From the NCBI RefSeq assembly GCF_001484965.1, contig NZ_LLYY01000017.1, positions 22,296-86,295 on the forward strand: a stretch of DNA of 64,000 bases, in the 5' to 3' direction. The position numbers and the translations under genes are program-made. This document shows positions 46,530-53,741 of this stretch, one piece after another; the first letter of the stretch is position 1, and every line of letters begins with the position of its first letter. Origin of the DNA: Shouchella shacheensis. GTDB taxonomy: Bacteria; Bacillota; Bacilli; Bacillales; Bacillaceae_D. The notes beneath the pieces were generated by a model. The model was not told the DNA's origin. It saw only the letters and a program-made list of their open reading frames with translations, and made no database searches.

Positions 46530-48017
46530 GTGGGGAAACAAACTGGATTTATAGACTATACGCGTGAAAACCCATCGAAGAGAGACCCGTTTGAACGCAC
46601 GAAGAATTGGCAAGAATTTCAACTCTTGATGCCCGAATCCTCTCTGCGGACTCAGGGTGCTCGGTGCATGGATTGTGCGATTCCATTTTGTCAAGCAGGT
46701 ACCGATATGATCGGTTCCGGCGAAATTGGCTGCCCGGTCTACAACTTGATTCCCGAGTGGAATGATCTTGTCTATCACGGGAAGTGGAAGGAAGCGCTTG
46801 ACCGTCTTCATAAAACGAATAATTTCCCTGAGTTCACCGGCCGTGTGTGTCCAGCGCCGTGTGAAGGTTCTTGTACCGTTGCCATCAACGATGACCCCGT
46901 TTCGATTAAATCCATTGAGTACCATATCATCGAACGTGGCTTCCAGGAAGGGTGGATCGTACCTGAGCCACCACAAACGCGTACGGGGAAAAAAGTGGCC
47001 GTCATAGGCTCAGGTCCCGCCGGCCTTTCAGCAGCCGCTCAGCTAAACAAAGCGGGCCATTTGGTTACGGTTTTTGAGCGTGACGACCGCATCGGTGGTT
47101 TGCTTACGTACGGGATTCCTGATGTGAAGCTTGCATTCGGCATCGTGGAACGTCGTGTCAGCCTGCTGGAAGCAGAGGGCATTGAATTTAAAACGGGTGT
47201 CGACGTTGGAAAAGATGTGACCGCCCGCGAGTTGCGCCGCAAATACAACGCTGTGATTTTGGCGACAGGAGCCACAAAACCAAGAGATGTTGATACCGAA
47301 GGACGGGAGCTCACAGGCATTCACTATGCAATGGATTTTCTCACCGCAAATACGAAGAGCCTGTTGAACTCTAACCATCGTGATGAAAACTATATTTCAG
47401 CAAAAGGCAAGCATGTGGTTGTGATTGGCGGAGGAGATACAGGAGCCGATTGTATCACAACAGCGGTCCGTCACGGAGCGGCCTCCATTACTCAATTTGA
47501 TATTAACAAACAAAAAAGCGATGTGCGCGAACCCGATAACGCCTGGCCGCTCTTTCCGATCGTCCACAACGTCGAAGATGCGCACAAAGAATCAGAGGCG
47601 GTCTATGGCAGCGATCCACGGACGTACAAAGTGCAGACAACAAAATTTGTCGGGGACAAAGAAGGCAATGTTCGTGAACTGCATACGATACAGGTGGAAA
47701 CAAGCTTCGATGAAAACGGCCATAAAGTGCGGACGGTCATTCCCGGTACAGAACAAGTATGGAAAGCAGACCTTATTTTGCTTGCTGTTGGGTTCACTGG
47801 ACCGGAGGAAGCCGTGCTTGACTCCTTACAAGTAGAACGCACGTCCAGGCAAACCGTGAAAGCTGAGTACGGAAAGTACGAGACCACCCAAGAGGGCGTG
47901 TTTGCGGCTGGAGACAACCGTCGTGGTCAAAGCCTTGTTGTATGGGCAATTCATGAAGGAAGAGAAGCCGCGAGAGAGTGTGACCGGTTTTTGATGGGGG
48001 ATACGTATTTGCCATAA
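46530..48017 (+). CDS. gltB: Glutamate synthase, small subunit
   Basis: The small subunit feeds electrons from NADPH via FAD and 4Fe-4S clusters to GltA. The 495-residue protein has N-terminal cluster cysteines (ARCMDCAIPFC, about 45-55; CPAPCEGSC, about 107-115), the FAD motif GSGPAGLSAA (about 153-162) and the NADPH motif GGGDTGADC (about 299-307). GTG 46530 gives the normal MGKQTGF start with TAGGAG eight bases upstream; two in-frame codons just before it are less likely. It lies 75 bp after gltA. Confidence 0.96.
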   Translation: MGKQTGFIDYTRENPSKRDPFERTKNWQEFQLLMPESSLRTQGARCMDCAIPFCQAGTDMIGSGEIGCPVYNLIPEWNDLVYHGKWKEALDRLHKTNNFPEFTGRVCPAPCEGSCTVAINDDPVSIKSIEYHIIERGFQEGWIVPEPPQTRTGKKVAVIGSGPAGLSAAAQLNKAGHLVTVFERDDRIGGLLTYGIPDVKLAFGIVERRVSLLEAEGIEFKTGVDVGKDVTARELRRKYNAVILATGATKPRDVDTEGRELTGIHYAMDFLTANTKSLLNSNHRDENYISAKGKHVVVIGGGDTGADCITTAVRHGAASITQFDINKQKSDVREPDNAWPLFPIVHNVEDAHKESEAVYGSDPRTYKVQTTKFVGDKEGNVRELHTIQVETSFDENGHKVRTVIPGTEQVWKADLILLAVGFTGPEEAVLDSLQVERTSRQTVKAEYGKYETTQEGVFAAGDNRRGQSLVVWAIHEGREAARECDRFLMGDTYLP

Positions 48018-48110
48018 TGTTTGACTCTTTTTCTTAGATTAGTAGTAGCCAATAGGTGAGCCTCATGCGATAATAGAATAAAATTGTCGGATGTGAGGTG
48101 GAGGATGATG

Positions 48111-48722
48111 ATGCGCCACATTAAAGGCATGGTCATGGTCATGCTAACCTTTTTATCATTCGGATTGTTGACATCGGAGGAAAACGATGTCGTTTTCGGA
48201 AAAAACGCGAGAGAAGCTAAGTCGTTTGTCTCAAAAATTGATGTTGACGAGTACGAGTTGCTTCCTGCGGTGGTTGCTTCAGAAGCTCCAAATTATGACG
48301 ATGTCAATATTGGGCCTCTCTGGCTCACCGAAACATTCATTCTCGATGAGGCGACGAAGCAAGGGTTACAAAAGTTTGGCACAGGCATTGCTAGTCGAAT
48401 AGAGTCTTCTTATAAAGATCAAATCATCCCAGCGCTAGGCGATGCTGTTGAGAAAATTCTCGTAAACTATGACCCTACGACCTTGGAGGAGCTGGCCGTG
48501 TCGAAAGCTCCAGCGGCTGGGCGAGGCGAAAAAATTATGCATATCTACAACAGTGCCACAGGAGAGGACTTGCTCCGCTTTCATGTGCGCCTTGACCGGC
48601 CTCCTAAAAGAGGGCATTACTTTCAGTTTCATTATCATTTGAATGAGGACCTTTTCCTCGAGCATTTCGCTCTTGGCAGCATCTATTGGGGCAAAGACGA
48701 GCCGCCGCGTTTCTCGGCGTAG
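48111..48722 (+). CDS. ypjP: YpjP-like protein
   Basis: 203 residues from ATG 48111 (three ATG codons are adjacent after GGTGGAGG). An N-terminal hydrophobic segment (GMVMVMLTFLSFGLLT, about 5-20) is a signal or anchor. The C-terminal half matches B. subtilis YpjP: PAAGRGEKIMHIYNSATGED, LLRFHVRLDRPPKRGHYFQF, FHYHLNEDLF and LGSIYWGKDEPP. Function unknown; likely outside the membrane. Confidence 0.82.
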   Translation: MRHIKGMVMVMLTFLSFGLLTSEENDVVFGKNAREAKSFVSKIDVDEYELLPAVVASEAPNYDDVNIGPLWLTETFILDEATKQGLQKFGTGIASRIESSYKDQIIPALGDAVEKILVNYDPTTLEELAVSKAPAAGRGEKIMHIYNSATGEDLLRFHVRLDRPPKRGHYFQFHYHLNEDLFLEHFALGSIYWGKDEPPRFSA

Positions 48723-48743
48723 TCTTTGCCTTTTTGCGCTGAA

Positions 48744-48778
48744 TGCGGCGGGTAGATGCGACCCGCCTCCGCCTTTCG
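48744..48778 (+). repeat. Minimal hairpin element, subtype B ends only
   Basis: GGCGGGTAGATGCGACCCGCC forms a 7-bp stem with a 7-base loop, then CTCCGCCTTTCG, a worn right end. It is the outer stem of a subtype B element with the whole interior lost. Confidence 0.75.
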
Positions 48779-48781
48779 TGA

Positions 48782-48902
48782 TCTAGCTGCGGGGCCCACT
48801 CGCTCGAGGTTTCTTCACGCCGCCAGGTCAAGCCAAAACCGGGCTTGAACCTGCCGTCGCTCCAGAACTTGTCGCTCGTGTTCAGACCCCCGCCGCCTTT
48901 CG
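48782..48902 (+). repeat. Dispersed hairpin element, diverged subtype A
   Basis: Starts TCTAGCTGCGGGGCCC and ends CCGCCTTTCG. The inner stem reads CAGGTCAAGCC with GGCTTGAACCTG, where other A copies have CAGATCAAGCC with GGCTTGATCCTG; pairing is kept. The outer right arm has decayed. Confidence 0.85.
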
Positions 48903-48995
48903 TTCAATGTTCGTAGTTTTTTCGTTATTTCGCTATCCGCTTCTCTTTAAAATTTGGTACGATGGAGGGGAAGGTATTTAGAGGGGGAACTTGGT

Positions 48996-49250
48996 GTGGA
49001 AGCAGAGAAAAAGCAAAGGAGAGAGTGGCCTGCCTGGCTCAGATGGCTGCTAAGAGTTGTCTTCATCTATGTGGGTCTGCTTGTGCTTGTTCTGGCTGTT
49101 GCGATCTTGACGATCACAGGCACGTTTACGCTGATTGTGATTGAGGCATTTACGGACAACCATTCGCTCAGGCAGTTTTCAGAGACGTATCTTGTGCCAG
49201 TATCCGAATTTATGTGGGGGCTGTTTACGTGGCTTGTCCCAGGTTTGTAG
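48996..49250 (+). CDS. Small membrane protein, unknown
   Basis: 84 residues from GTG 48996, which has GAGGGGG eight bases upstream. A basic N-terminus with three Trp (EWPAWLRWLLR) leads into one long transmembrane segment (about 28-52, FIYVGLLVLVLAVAILTI...). The end (EFMWGLFTWLVPGL) is amphipathic. It lies 13 bp before a second small membrane gene, probably in the kapB operon. Family not recognised. Confidence 0.65.
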   Translation: MEAEKKQRREWPAWLRWLLRVVFIYVGLLVLVLAVAILTITGTFTLIVIEAFTDNHSLRQFSETYLVPVSEFMWGLFTWLVPGL

Positions 49251-49263
49251 GGAGGCGTCATAG

Positions 49264-49452
49264 TTGACGGAGAGCGAAGGAATGGTACTGGTCGTCTTGA
49301 TGATGGCCGGTTTCATTTCAGCAGGTGTGTTTGGAGGGCTTGCCATTCACGGACTTATGATGGGGCGACCCAAAAGAGCACTATGGAGCGGACCGATTGC
49401 TGCTCTGATCGTGATTGTATTTATCATTGTGATTTTCTTGTTGATGACGTAA
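49264..49452 (+). CDS. Small two-span membrane protein, unknown
   Basis: 62 residues from TTG 49264 with GGGAGGCG eight bases upstream. Two hydrophobic helices (MVLVVLMMAGFISAGVFGGL and ALIVIVFIIVIFLLM) are joined by a short loop with MGRPKRALW. It lies 11 bp before kapB. Family not recognised. Confidence 0.65.
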   Translation: MTESEGMVLVVLMMAGFISAGVFGGLAIHGLMMGRPKRALWSGPIAALIVIVFIIVIFLLMT

Positions 49453-49463
49453 GGAGGGACGAA

Positions 49464-49838
49464 ATGGAGCTTGTGCGGGCGAAATACAAAACAGGTGTCT
49501 ATCTTGGCAAGATGATGGAGCGAGTCGAGCAAGAGAACCGCGCGTTGATTCAAGTGCTAGCGGTGCTTAAGCATCCGATGCAGGGGGATCTCCACCACCC
49601 TAAACAGGTGGATGTTCCCTTGTTTCATCAGCGAAAAGCGCTGGCGTACTTGGAAAAGTCATGGATGCCCCTTAGCACGGTTCAACCTTATGAGGGTGGA
49701 GTGCAGGATTATACAGCGTCACTAAAAGAGGCATGGGCAGAGGAGTGGGAGAAACTCCAGCAGCAGGACAGTAAGTGGGCTGCCTTATGCCTCGAGCAGC
49801 TGGAGGAATTGAAAAAAGAGTATGGGTTTAGCGAATAA
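49464..49838 (+). CDS. kapB: Sporulation phosphorelay protein KapB
   Basis: KapB is needed for the KinB route into the Spo0A phosphorelay. The 124-residue protein has the family pattern: VRAKYKTGVYLGKM (about 4-17), AVLKHPMQGDLHHPKQ (about 33-48), VPLFHQRKALAYLEKSW (about 51-67) and LEQLEELKKEYGF at the end. An SH3-like fold is known for the family. AAGGAGGGAC precedes the ATG. No kinB or kapD is visible next to it. Confidence 0.88.
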   Translation: MELVRAKYKTGVYLGKMMERVEQENRALIQVLAVLKHPMQGDLHHPKQVDVPLFHQRKALAYLEKSWMPLSTVQPYEGGVQDYTASLKEAWAEEWEKLQQQDSKWAALCLEQLEELKKEYGFSE

Positions 49839-49846
49839 GAGAAAGC

Positions 49847-49889
49847 AAAAGATCGAGCGCCGCCTTAACCAGCGGGCTCGATCTTTTTG
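49847..49889 (+). terminator. Terminator after kapB
   Basis: AAAAGATCGAGC pairs with GCTCGATCTTTTT. A and T tracts on both sides allow it to end the leftward dapA as well. Confidence 0.85.
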
Positions 49890-49900
49890 ATTTTTTCATG

Positions 49901-50797
49901 TTATTCATATGGCAGAGCTGCATAAGGCCTAAACGGAGCAATCAGCTGATCTAAGGCCCCTGCTTCCTCATTGGTAAGAGGGAGGAGTGGGAGGCGAACG
50001 GAGCCACACGGGACGCCAAAAGCATCCAAAGCCGCTTTTACAGGCGTTGGGTTTGGAGCCATGAACATGCCACGCATGAGAGGAAACAGTCGCTGATGGA
50101 TCGCGCTAGCTGCCTGCACATGACCAGTGAAAAAGGCATTCGTAAGCTCCTTCATTTCTCTGCCGACAATATGAGAAGCGACGGAAACAACGCCTTTAGC
50201 TCCAAGCGAGAGCATCGGAAGTGTAAGGCTATCATCGCCGCTGTAGACAGCAAAATCTTCTGGTGCCAAGCGAATGATTTCGGTAACAGCATCAAGGTTT
50301 CCGCTTGCCTCTTTTGTGGCCACGACGTTTGGTAGTGTCGCAAGCCGGAGTGTCGTCTCAGGGCTCATGGAGACACCTGTGCGTCCTGGAACATTGTATA
50401 GCATGATCGGCAAGTGAGTGGCATTGGCCACAGCTTTTACATGTTGATAAATACCTTCTTGAGAAGGTTTGTTATAGTAGGGAACCACAATCATAAGGGC
50501 GTCCACGCCAGCGGCCTCGGCGGCAAGCGATAACTCGATTGTCTGCCAGGTGTTGTTGGAGCCTGTTCCGGCAATAACGGGAATCTCGCCATTCGCTTCA
50601 TGAACCGCAACCGCAAAGAGCTGTTTTTTCTCCTCGAAGCTAAGGGTTGGCGATTCCCCAGTTGTACCACCTACAACAATGGAGTCCGACCCATTTTCGA
50701 TTAAGTGACGAATGAGTGACTGTGTTGCACAAGCATCAAAGCCGCCTTGTTCATTAAAAGGAGTAACCATCGCCGTTATAATCTGTCCAAAATCCAT
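49901..50797 (-). CDS. dapA: 4-hydroxy-tetrahydrodipicolinate synthase
   Basis: DapA condenses pyruvate with aspartate semialdehyde, the step before DapB. The 298-residue TIM-barrel has the substrate motif GGTTGESPTLS (about 44-54), the catalytic tyrosine in MLYNVPGRTG (about 131-140) and the Schiff-base lysine in VATKEASGNLD (about 157-167). ATG 50797 has AAGGAGG upstream; longer readings lie beyond it. It is a single gene here, controlled by the lysine riboswitch upstream, and separate from dapB. Confidence 0.96.
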   Translation of the reverse strand: MDFGQIITAMVTPFNEQGGFDACATQSLIRHLIENGSDSIVVGGTTGESPTLSFEEKKQLFAVAVHEANGEIPVIAGTGSNNTWQTIELSLAAEAAGVDALMIVVPYYNKPSQEGIYQHVKAVANATHLPIMLYNVPGRTGVSMSPETTLRLATLPNVVATKEASGNLDAVTEIIRLAPEDFAVYSGDDSLTLPMLSLGAKGVVSVASHIVGREMKELTNAFFTGHVQAASAIHQRLFPLMRGMFMAPNPTPVKAALDAFGVPCGSVRLPLLPLTNEEAGALDQLIAPFRPYAALPYE

Positions 50798-50855
50798 ATT
50801 CCATTTCCTCCTTAGAACGTAAGTTGCGGATAAGCAAGGGCATGTGTGTGAGCAC

Positions 50856-50887
50856 AAAAAAACAACAATGAGGGTGGCTCATTGTTG
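50856..50887 (-). terminator. Terminator of the lysine riboswitch expression platform
   Basis: On the minus strand CAACAATGAG pairs with CTCATTGTTG around CCACC, then seven T. It lies 59 bp before dapA and after the aptamer, so it stops transcription when lysine is bound. Confidence 0.9.
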
Positions 50888-50907
50888 CACGGTGACAGTA
50901 AAAACCT

Positions 50908-51100
50908 GTGCCAATGTGTGAGAAAGCCCCCCATACAAACGTATGACAGTGCTGCACTTGTTAAGTAGCAACCCCAGCTAAAATGGTTGATGAGTACCAC
51001 TCGCTTCGGCAAAAACGCCTTTCAGGTTTTCTCCAAACGGAGCTCATTCTCCTCGAAAACCTTACTTATCGTTCTCGCACCTCTACTCCCACTAACTTGT
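50908..51100 (-). promoter_or_regulatory. Lysine riboswitch (L box) upstream of dapA
   Basis: Reading the minus strand, conserved L-box blocks appear in order: TAGAGGTGCGA, a GGAG-containing stem, CTGAAAGGCGTTTTTGCCGAAG, GGGGTTGC, CACTGTCATACG, and TATGGGGGGCTTTCTCA. These match the order and spacing of the lysC leader of B. subtilis. The class binds lysine and ends transcription of lysine-pathway genes. The terminator at 50856-50887 is the output. Confidence 0.9.
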
Positions 51101-51121
51101 TCAGTTCATATTCTTACGTCT

Positions 51122-51150
51122 ACAGTAACAGACCCTCAGGCCAATTGCAA
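51122..51150 (-). promoter_or_regulatory. Candidate promoter for the riboswitch-dapA transcript
   Basis: On the minus strand TTGCAA and TACTGT are separated by 17 bp, just upstream of the aptamer and downstream of the Spo0E-like gene. Confidence 0.5.
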
Positions 51151-51196
51151 TGGTTTTCTGTTAAAAGAAGCAGGCCCTTCCTCTCTGCTCCTTCGC

Positions 51197-51349
51197 TTAG
51201 CCTCGGTTCTGCATGCGATAAAACTGAACACAGTTTAGGAGCACGTCCAATTCTTGCGAGCACTTCACGGTTTTTCTGGCATTCATCCCATACTTGTTGG
51301 CAACGCAAAGCATCTCATTACGCTTAGCTTCAATGTCTATTTGGATCAT
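51197..51349 (-). CDS. Spo0E-like aspartyl-phosphate phosphatase
   Basis: A 50-residue gene on the minus strand: MIQIDIEAKRNEMLCVANKY then KCSQELDVLLNCVQFYRM. The SQELD-LLN signature and two-helix layout are those of the Spo0E/YisI/YnzD family, which removes phosphate from Spo0A and delays sporulation. GGAGTGG lies about eight bases before the ATG. A hairpin with a T-rich end follows the stop (about 51168-51195, GAAGGAGCAG with CTGCTTC). KapB, a positive element of the same phosphorelay, lies 1.4 kb away. Confidence 0.82.
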   Translation of the reverse strand: MIQIDIEAKRNEMLCVANKYGMNARKTVKCSQELDVLLNCVQFYRMQNRG

Positions 51350-51460
51350 GATTTTCCACTCCGTCTATGTGTAATCTTGATTTTTCCCTAAGCCATTATA
51401 GCCGGAATCAGAGAAAGAAACATCATTTTCACAAAAGAAGTCAAATAATTGTACAAACAG

Positions 51461-52006
51461 TCATCGTTCGACATTCGTTTGTCGCTGTGGTTTTAACCCA
51501 TACTTTTTGACGACAGCGGTAAATTCTCGACTTAATAAATCAGCGGAAAGCGTCGCGTTTTCGTAGTGAAGCTGTTCTTGTTCATTGGGCGACTCGGTTT
51601 GCAATGCTTCAATCAAAGATTCAATCGAGACAAGGAACGTTTGGTGAATGTCAATGAACCCTGCGAACGGCTCAGGCTCAACAAAGAGACGGACATGCGT
51701 AGCGTCGTCCTGCAGTTCTCCCGCAATTGCTAAGGCACGCTCTTGATCTCCGTTAGAAAGCGATTTTCCAAGATCGGAAAGAGAGGGGCGCAGCCCTTCA
51801 ACATAGGTACGCATTTGTTCCTCGTAAAGCACCATTTGATCATTCACGACCAGGTCACGATGATTCACTTCCCGCGTATTGGATAAAGAGCTGAGCTCCC
51901 TTTCAGAGAGAGCACCGGGTTCTTCTACTGTATCTCCCCTCACGCACCCTGTCACAACTAGAAGCAGCGCAATGCCTAGAATAAACCAATTGTGTACGCT
52001 TTTCAT
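51461..52006 (-). CDS. Lipoprotein of unknown function
   Basis: 181 residues with a lipobox at LLLVVTGC (Cys about residue 21) after a short hydrophobic signal. The mature part is helical and acidic to neutral (for example ELSSLSNTREVNHRDLVVND, LIEALQTESPNEQEQLHYEN), with no domain I can name. Expected to be attached to the outer face of the membrane. It is divergent from the HAD phosphatase gene. Confidence 0.8.
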   Translation of the reverse strand: MKSVHNWFILGIALLLVVTGCVRGDTVEEPGALSERELSSLSNTREVNHRDLVVNDQMVLYEEQMRTYVEGLRPSLSDLGKSLSNGDQERALAIAGELQDDATHVRLFVEPEPFAGFIDIHQTFLVSIESLIEALQTESPNEQEQLHYENATLSADLLSREFTAVVKKYGLKPQRQTNVER

Positions 52007-52135
52007 AACTAGAAACTCCTTCCATAAGCGTCGTCTTTCCCGTAGTATGTGCCACGTGCAAGATTTTCATTCGTTTGCATCATCAGGACTCATTGATTAG
52101 AATAAGAAGCGACAACGAGAAGTGGAGTGACGAGT

Positions 52136-53011
52136 ATGAAACTAATTGTGACTGATATGGATGGGACCCTACTGAATGATAGACAAGAGGTATCAAAAGA
52201 AAACGCTCAAGCGGTGCGAGACGCCCTTGCAGACGGTCGGATCGTGGCCGTAGCGACGGGGCGGGACCTCAGAGAGGCAAGGCTTCCCCTGCAAAAAGCG
52301 GGGTTGGAACTTCCGATTATTAGTGTGAATGGAGCGCAAATGCACAATGAACAGCAGGAGCTTGTGGCTGAGGAGCCTCTCTCTAGAGATCTTGTAAGAG
52401 AGGCGATTGAAGTCTTGCGTGCAGAAGACGTTTATTTTGAAGTCTATACAACCGAAGGTGCATACTCCGATAACTATAGCAAAGCGCTCGCTGTGGTGGT
52501 GGATGTCTTGAAGTCTACAGGATCCGACCAAAGTGAAGCAGAGATGCTGGCTATGGCTAAGAAGCGCTTTGAAAATGGCTCTGTAAAACCAGTTGATTCC
52601 TATGAAAAGCTAATCGACCAGGAACATCCAATTCTTAAGTTGCTCGCGTTCTCATTAGAGGCGGATCAACTAAATGCGGCTAGGGATCGCTTAAAGGAAA
52701 ACGAAGCGTATGCTGTCAGTGCTTCAGCTGCAGATAACCTTGAAATTACGCATCAAAACGCGCAAAAAGGAATTGCGCTAGAGGCTCTTGCAAACAGCAA
52801 AGGCGTTTCTTTGGCAGACTGCATGGCGCTTGGTGATAACTTAAATGACGTCTCAATGTTTCAAAAAGCGGGTACAGCGGTTGCTATGGGGAACGCTGAA
52901 GGCAAGATTCAAGAGGAATGCCACTATGTGACGAAAACAAATGAAGAGCATGGCGTCGCACACGCGATTTATACGATTGCGGGCGTGAAAATGACTGTTA
53001 GAAACGATTAG
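52136..53011 (+). CDS. Cof-type HAD phosphatase
   Basis: 291 residues. HAD motif I DMDGTLLND (about 7-15), motif II in ISVNGAQ (about 62-68), the catalytic Lys near 190, and motif IV in ALGDNLNDVSMF (about 231-242) identify a type IIB HAD hydrolase like YkrA or YidA. These act on sugar phosphates or flavin nucleotides; the substrate cannot be read from sequence. ATG 52136 has GTGGAGTGA upstream, and a terminator follows. Confidence 0.88.
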   Translation: MKLIVTDMDGTLLNDRQEVSKENAQAVRDALADGRIVAVATGRDLREARLPLQKAGLELPIISVNGAQMHNEQQELVAEEPLSRDLVREAIEVLRAEDVYFEVYTTEGAYSDNYSKALAVVVDVLKSTGSDQSEAEMLAMAKKRFENGSVKPVDSYEKLIDQEHPILKLLAFSLEADQLNAARDRLKENEAYAVSASAADNLEITHQNAQKGIALEALANSKGVSLADCMALGDNLNDVSMFQKAGTAVAMGNAEGKIQEECHYVTKTNEEHGVAHAIYTIAGVKMTVRND

Positions 53012-53040
53012 AAAAAGCCCCTGACTCCAGGGGCTTTTTT
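53012..53040. terminator. Terminator after the HAD phosphatase gene
   Basis: AAAAAGCCCCTG pairs with CAGGGGCTTTTTT around ACTC. Confidence 0.9.
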
Positions 53041-53089
53041 GTGCACCGGGAAGAGATGGAAATGTTATAAAACAAATTTTAAAAATGGG

Positions 53090-53119
53090 TTGACTGTTAT
53101 AATACAACAGGCGTATACT
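53090..53119 (+). promoter_or_regulatory. Sigma-A promoter for a 30-residue gene
   Basis: TTGACT at 53090-53095 and TATACT at 53114-53119 are separated by 18 bp. Confidence 0.65.
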
Positions 53120-53161
53120 GTAAATAGATAAACAAATCTGAACAGAGGAGATGTGATCGAA

Positions 53162-53254
53162 ATGGCAGAAATGAAACCGAATCCGACACAAGAAGAGCAT
53201 GATACACAGAGGGAACCGTCCATTTTAGAAATGATTAATGAATCTTACGCGTAA
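53162..53254 (+). CDS. Small protein of 30 residues, unknown
   Basis: MAEMKPNPTQEEHDTQREPS followed by a short end ILEMINESYA. It is hydrophilic with an amphipathic C-terminal helix. It is framed by its own promoter, a GAGGAGATG ribosome site, and a terminator, which argues that it is a real gene. No family recognised. Confidence 0.65.
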   Translation: MAEMKPNPTQEEHDTQREPSILEMINESYA

Positions 53255-53279
53255 AAGGGGCCTTAGGCCTCTTTTTTTG
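53254..53279 (+). terminator. Terminator after the 30-residue gene
   Basis: AAGGGGCC and GGCCTCTT pair around TTA (one G-T pair), then seven T. The stem overlaps the stop codon. Confidence 0.8.
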
Positions 53280-53399
53280 TGTTTCCCTTTCTGTTTGATT
53301 GTTGTGTAACAGAGATAAGGTTTAAAACAGAAAGTAAAGGGAATATGAACAGGAGTGTTCAAGGCTATTGAATCGTAAGCTGAGGGAGGAGGATATGAC

Positions 53400-53582
53400 A
53401 TGATTGAGAGACAAGGACCTTCGAAGAAAGAACTCAAAGACAAAATTGAGGCCATGAAGAACGAAGAACAGGAATACCGCCGGGAAGCATTTATTACGGC
53501 GTATGACGAGTACGTGGAAATGCTTGAGGCAGAAATTGAGAAGTTAAAGGCAAGGAATCATACGCAAACAGGCCCGGAATAA
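53400..53582 (+). CDS. Small coiled-coil protein, 60 residues
   Basis: Highly charged and helical: KKELKDKIEAMKNEEQEYRR, then EYVEMLEAEIEKLKARN. Heptad spacing suggests a coiled coil through most of its length. GGGAGGAGGATATGAC precedes the ATG, and the terminator stem starts inside its last codons. Function unknown. Confidence 0.65.
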   Translation: MIERQGPSKKELKDKIEAMKNEEQEYRREAFITAYDEYVEMLEAEIEKLKARNHTQTGPE

Positions 53583-53595
53583 TATTCCGGGCCTT
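53570..53595. terminator. Terminator of the coiled-coil gene
   Basis: AGGCCCGGAATA pairs with TATTCCGGGCCT, overlapping the stop codon, but the T tract is short (TT then CG). Confidence 0.6.
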
Positions 53596-53597
53596 CG

Positions 53598-53671
53598 TCT
53601 AGCTCTGGCGCCCACTTGCTCGAGGTTTCTTCAGAACTTGTCGCTCGTGAGCAGGGCGCCTGTACATTTCG
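53598..53671 (+). repeat. Hairpin element, subtype A with inner stem deleted
   Basis: Starts TCTAGCTCTGGCGCCC, ends GGGCGCCTGTACATTTCGG. Left and right arms are joined at TTTCTTCAGAACTTG: about 47 bp of the inner stem are missing compared with full A copies, exactly between the similar TTCTTCAGA and TTCTTCCAGA. It sits right after the coiled-coil gene terminator. Confidence 0.85.
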
Positions 53672-53694
53672 GTATTAAGAACCCTTCTGTCATT

Positions 53695-53723
53695 TTGCGC
53701 TTTTATCAGTTTAATGCTAAACT
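53695..53723 (+). promoter_or_regulatory. marR-mhqO-mhqD promoter with embedded operator-like palindrome
   Basis: TTGCGC at 53695-53700 and TAAACT at 53718-53723 (with an extended TG) are separated by 17 bp. A perfect dyad AGTTTA-ATGC-TAAACT (53708-53723) covers the -10, a good site for repression by the MarR protein encoded next. Confidence 0.6.
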
Positions 53724-53741
53724 AATCATTGGAGGAACAAG

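Noticed and set aside
50983..51327. A 114-codon plus-strand frame
   Set aside because: It is antisense to the lysine riboswitch and the Spo0E-like gene.
17096..53671. The repeats as a CRISPR array or an insertion sequence
   Set aside because: Units are dispersed, about 120 bp, with no spacers of uniform length, no cas genes, no transposase and no clear target duplications.
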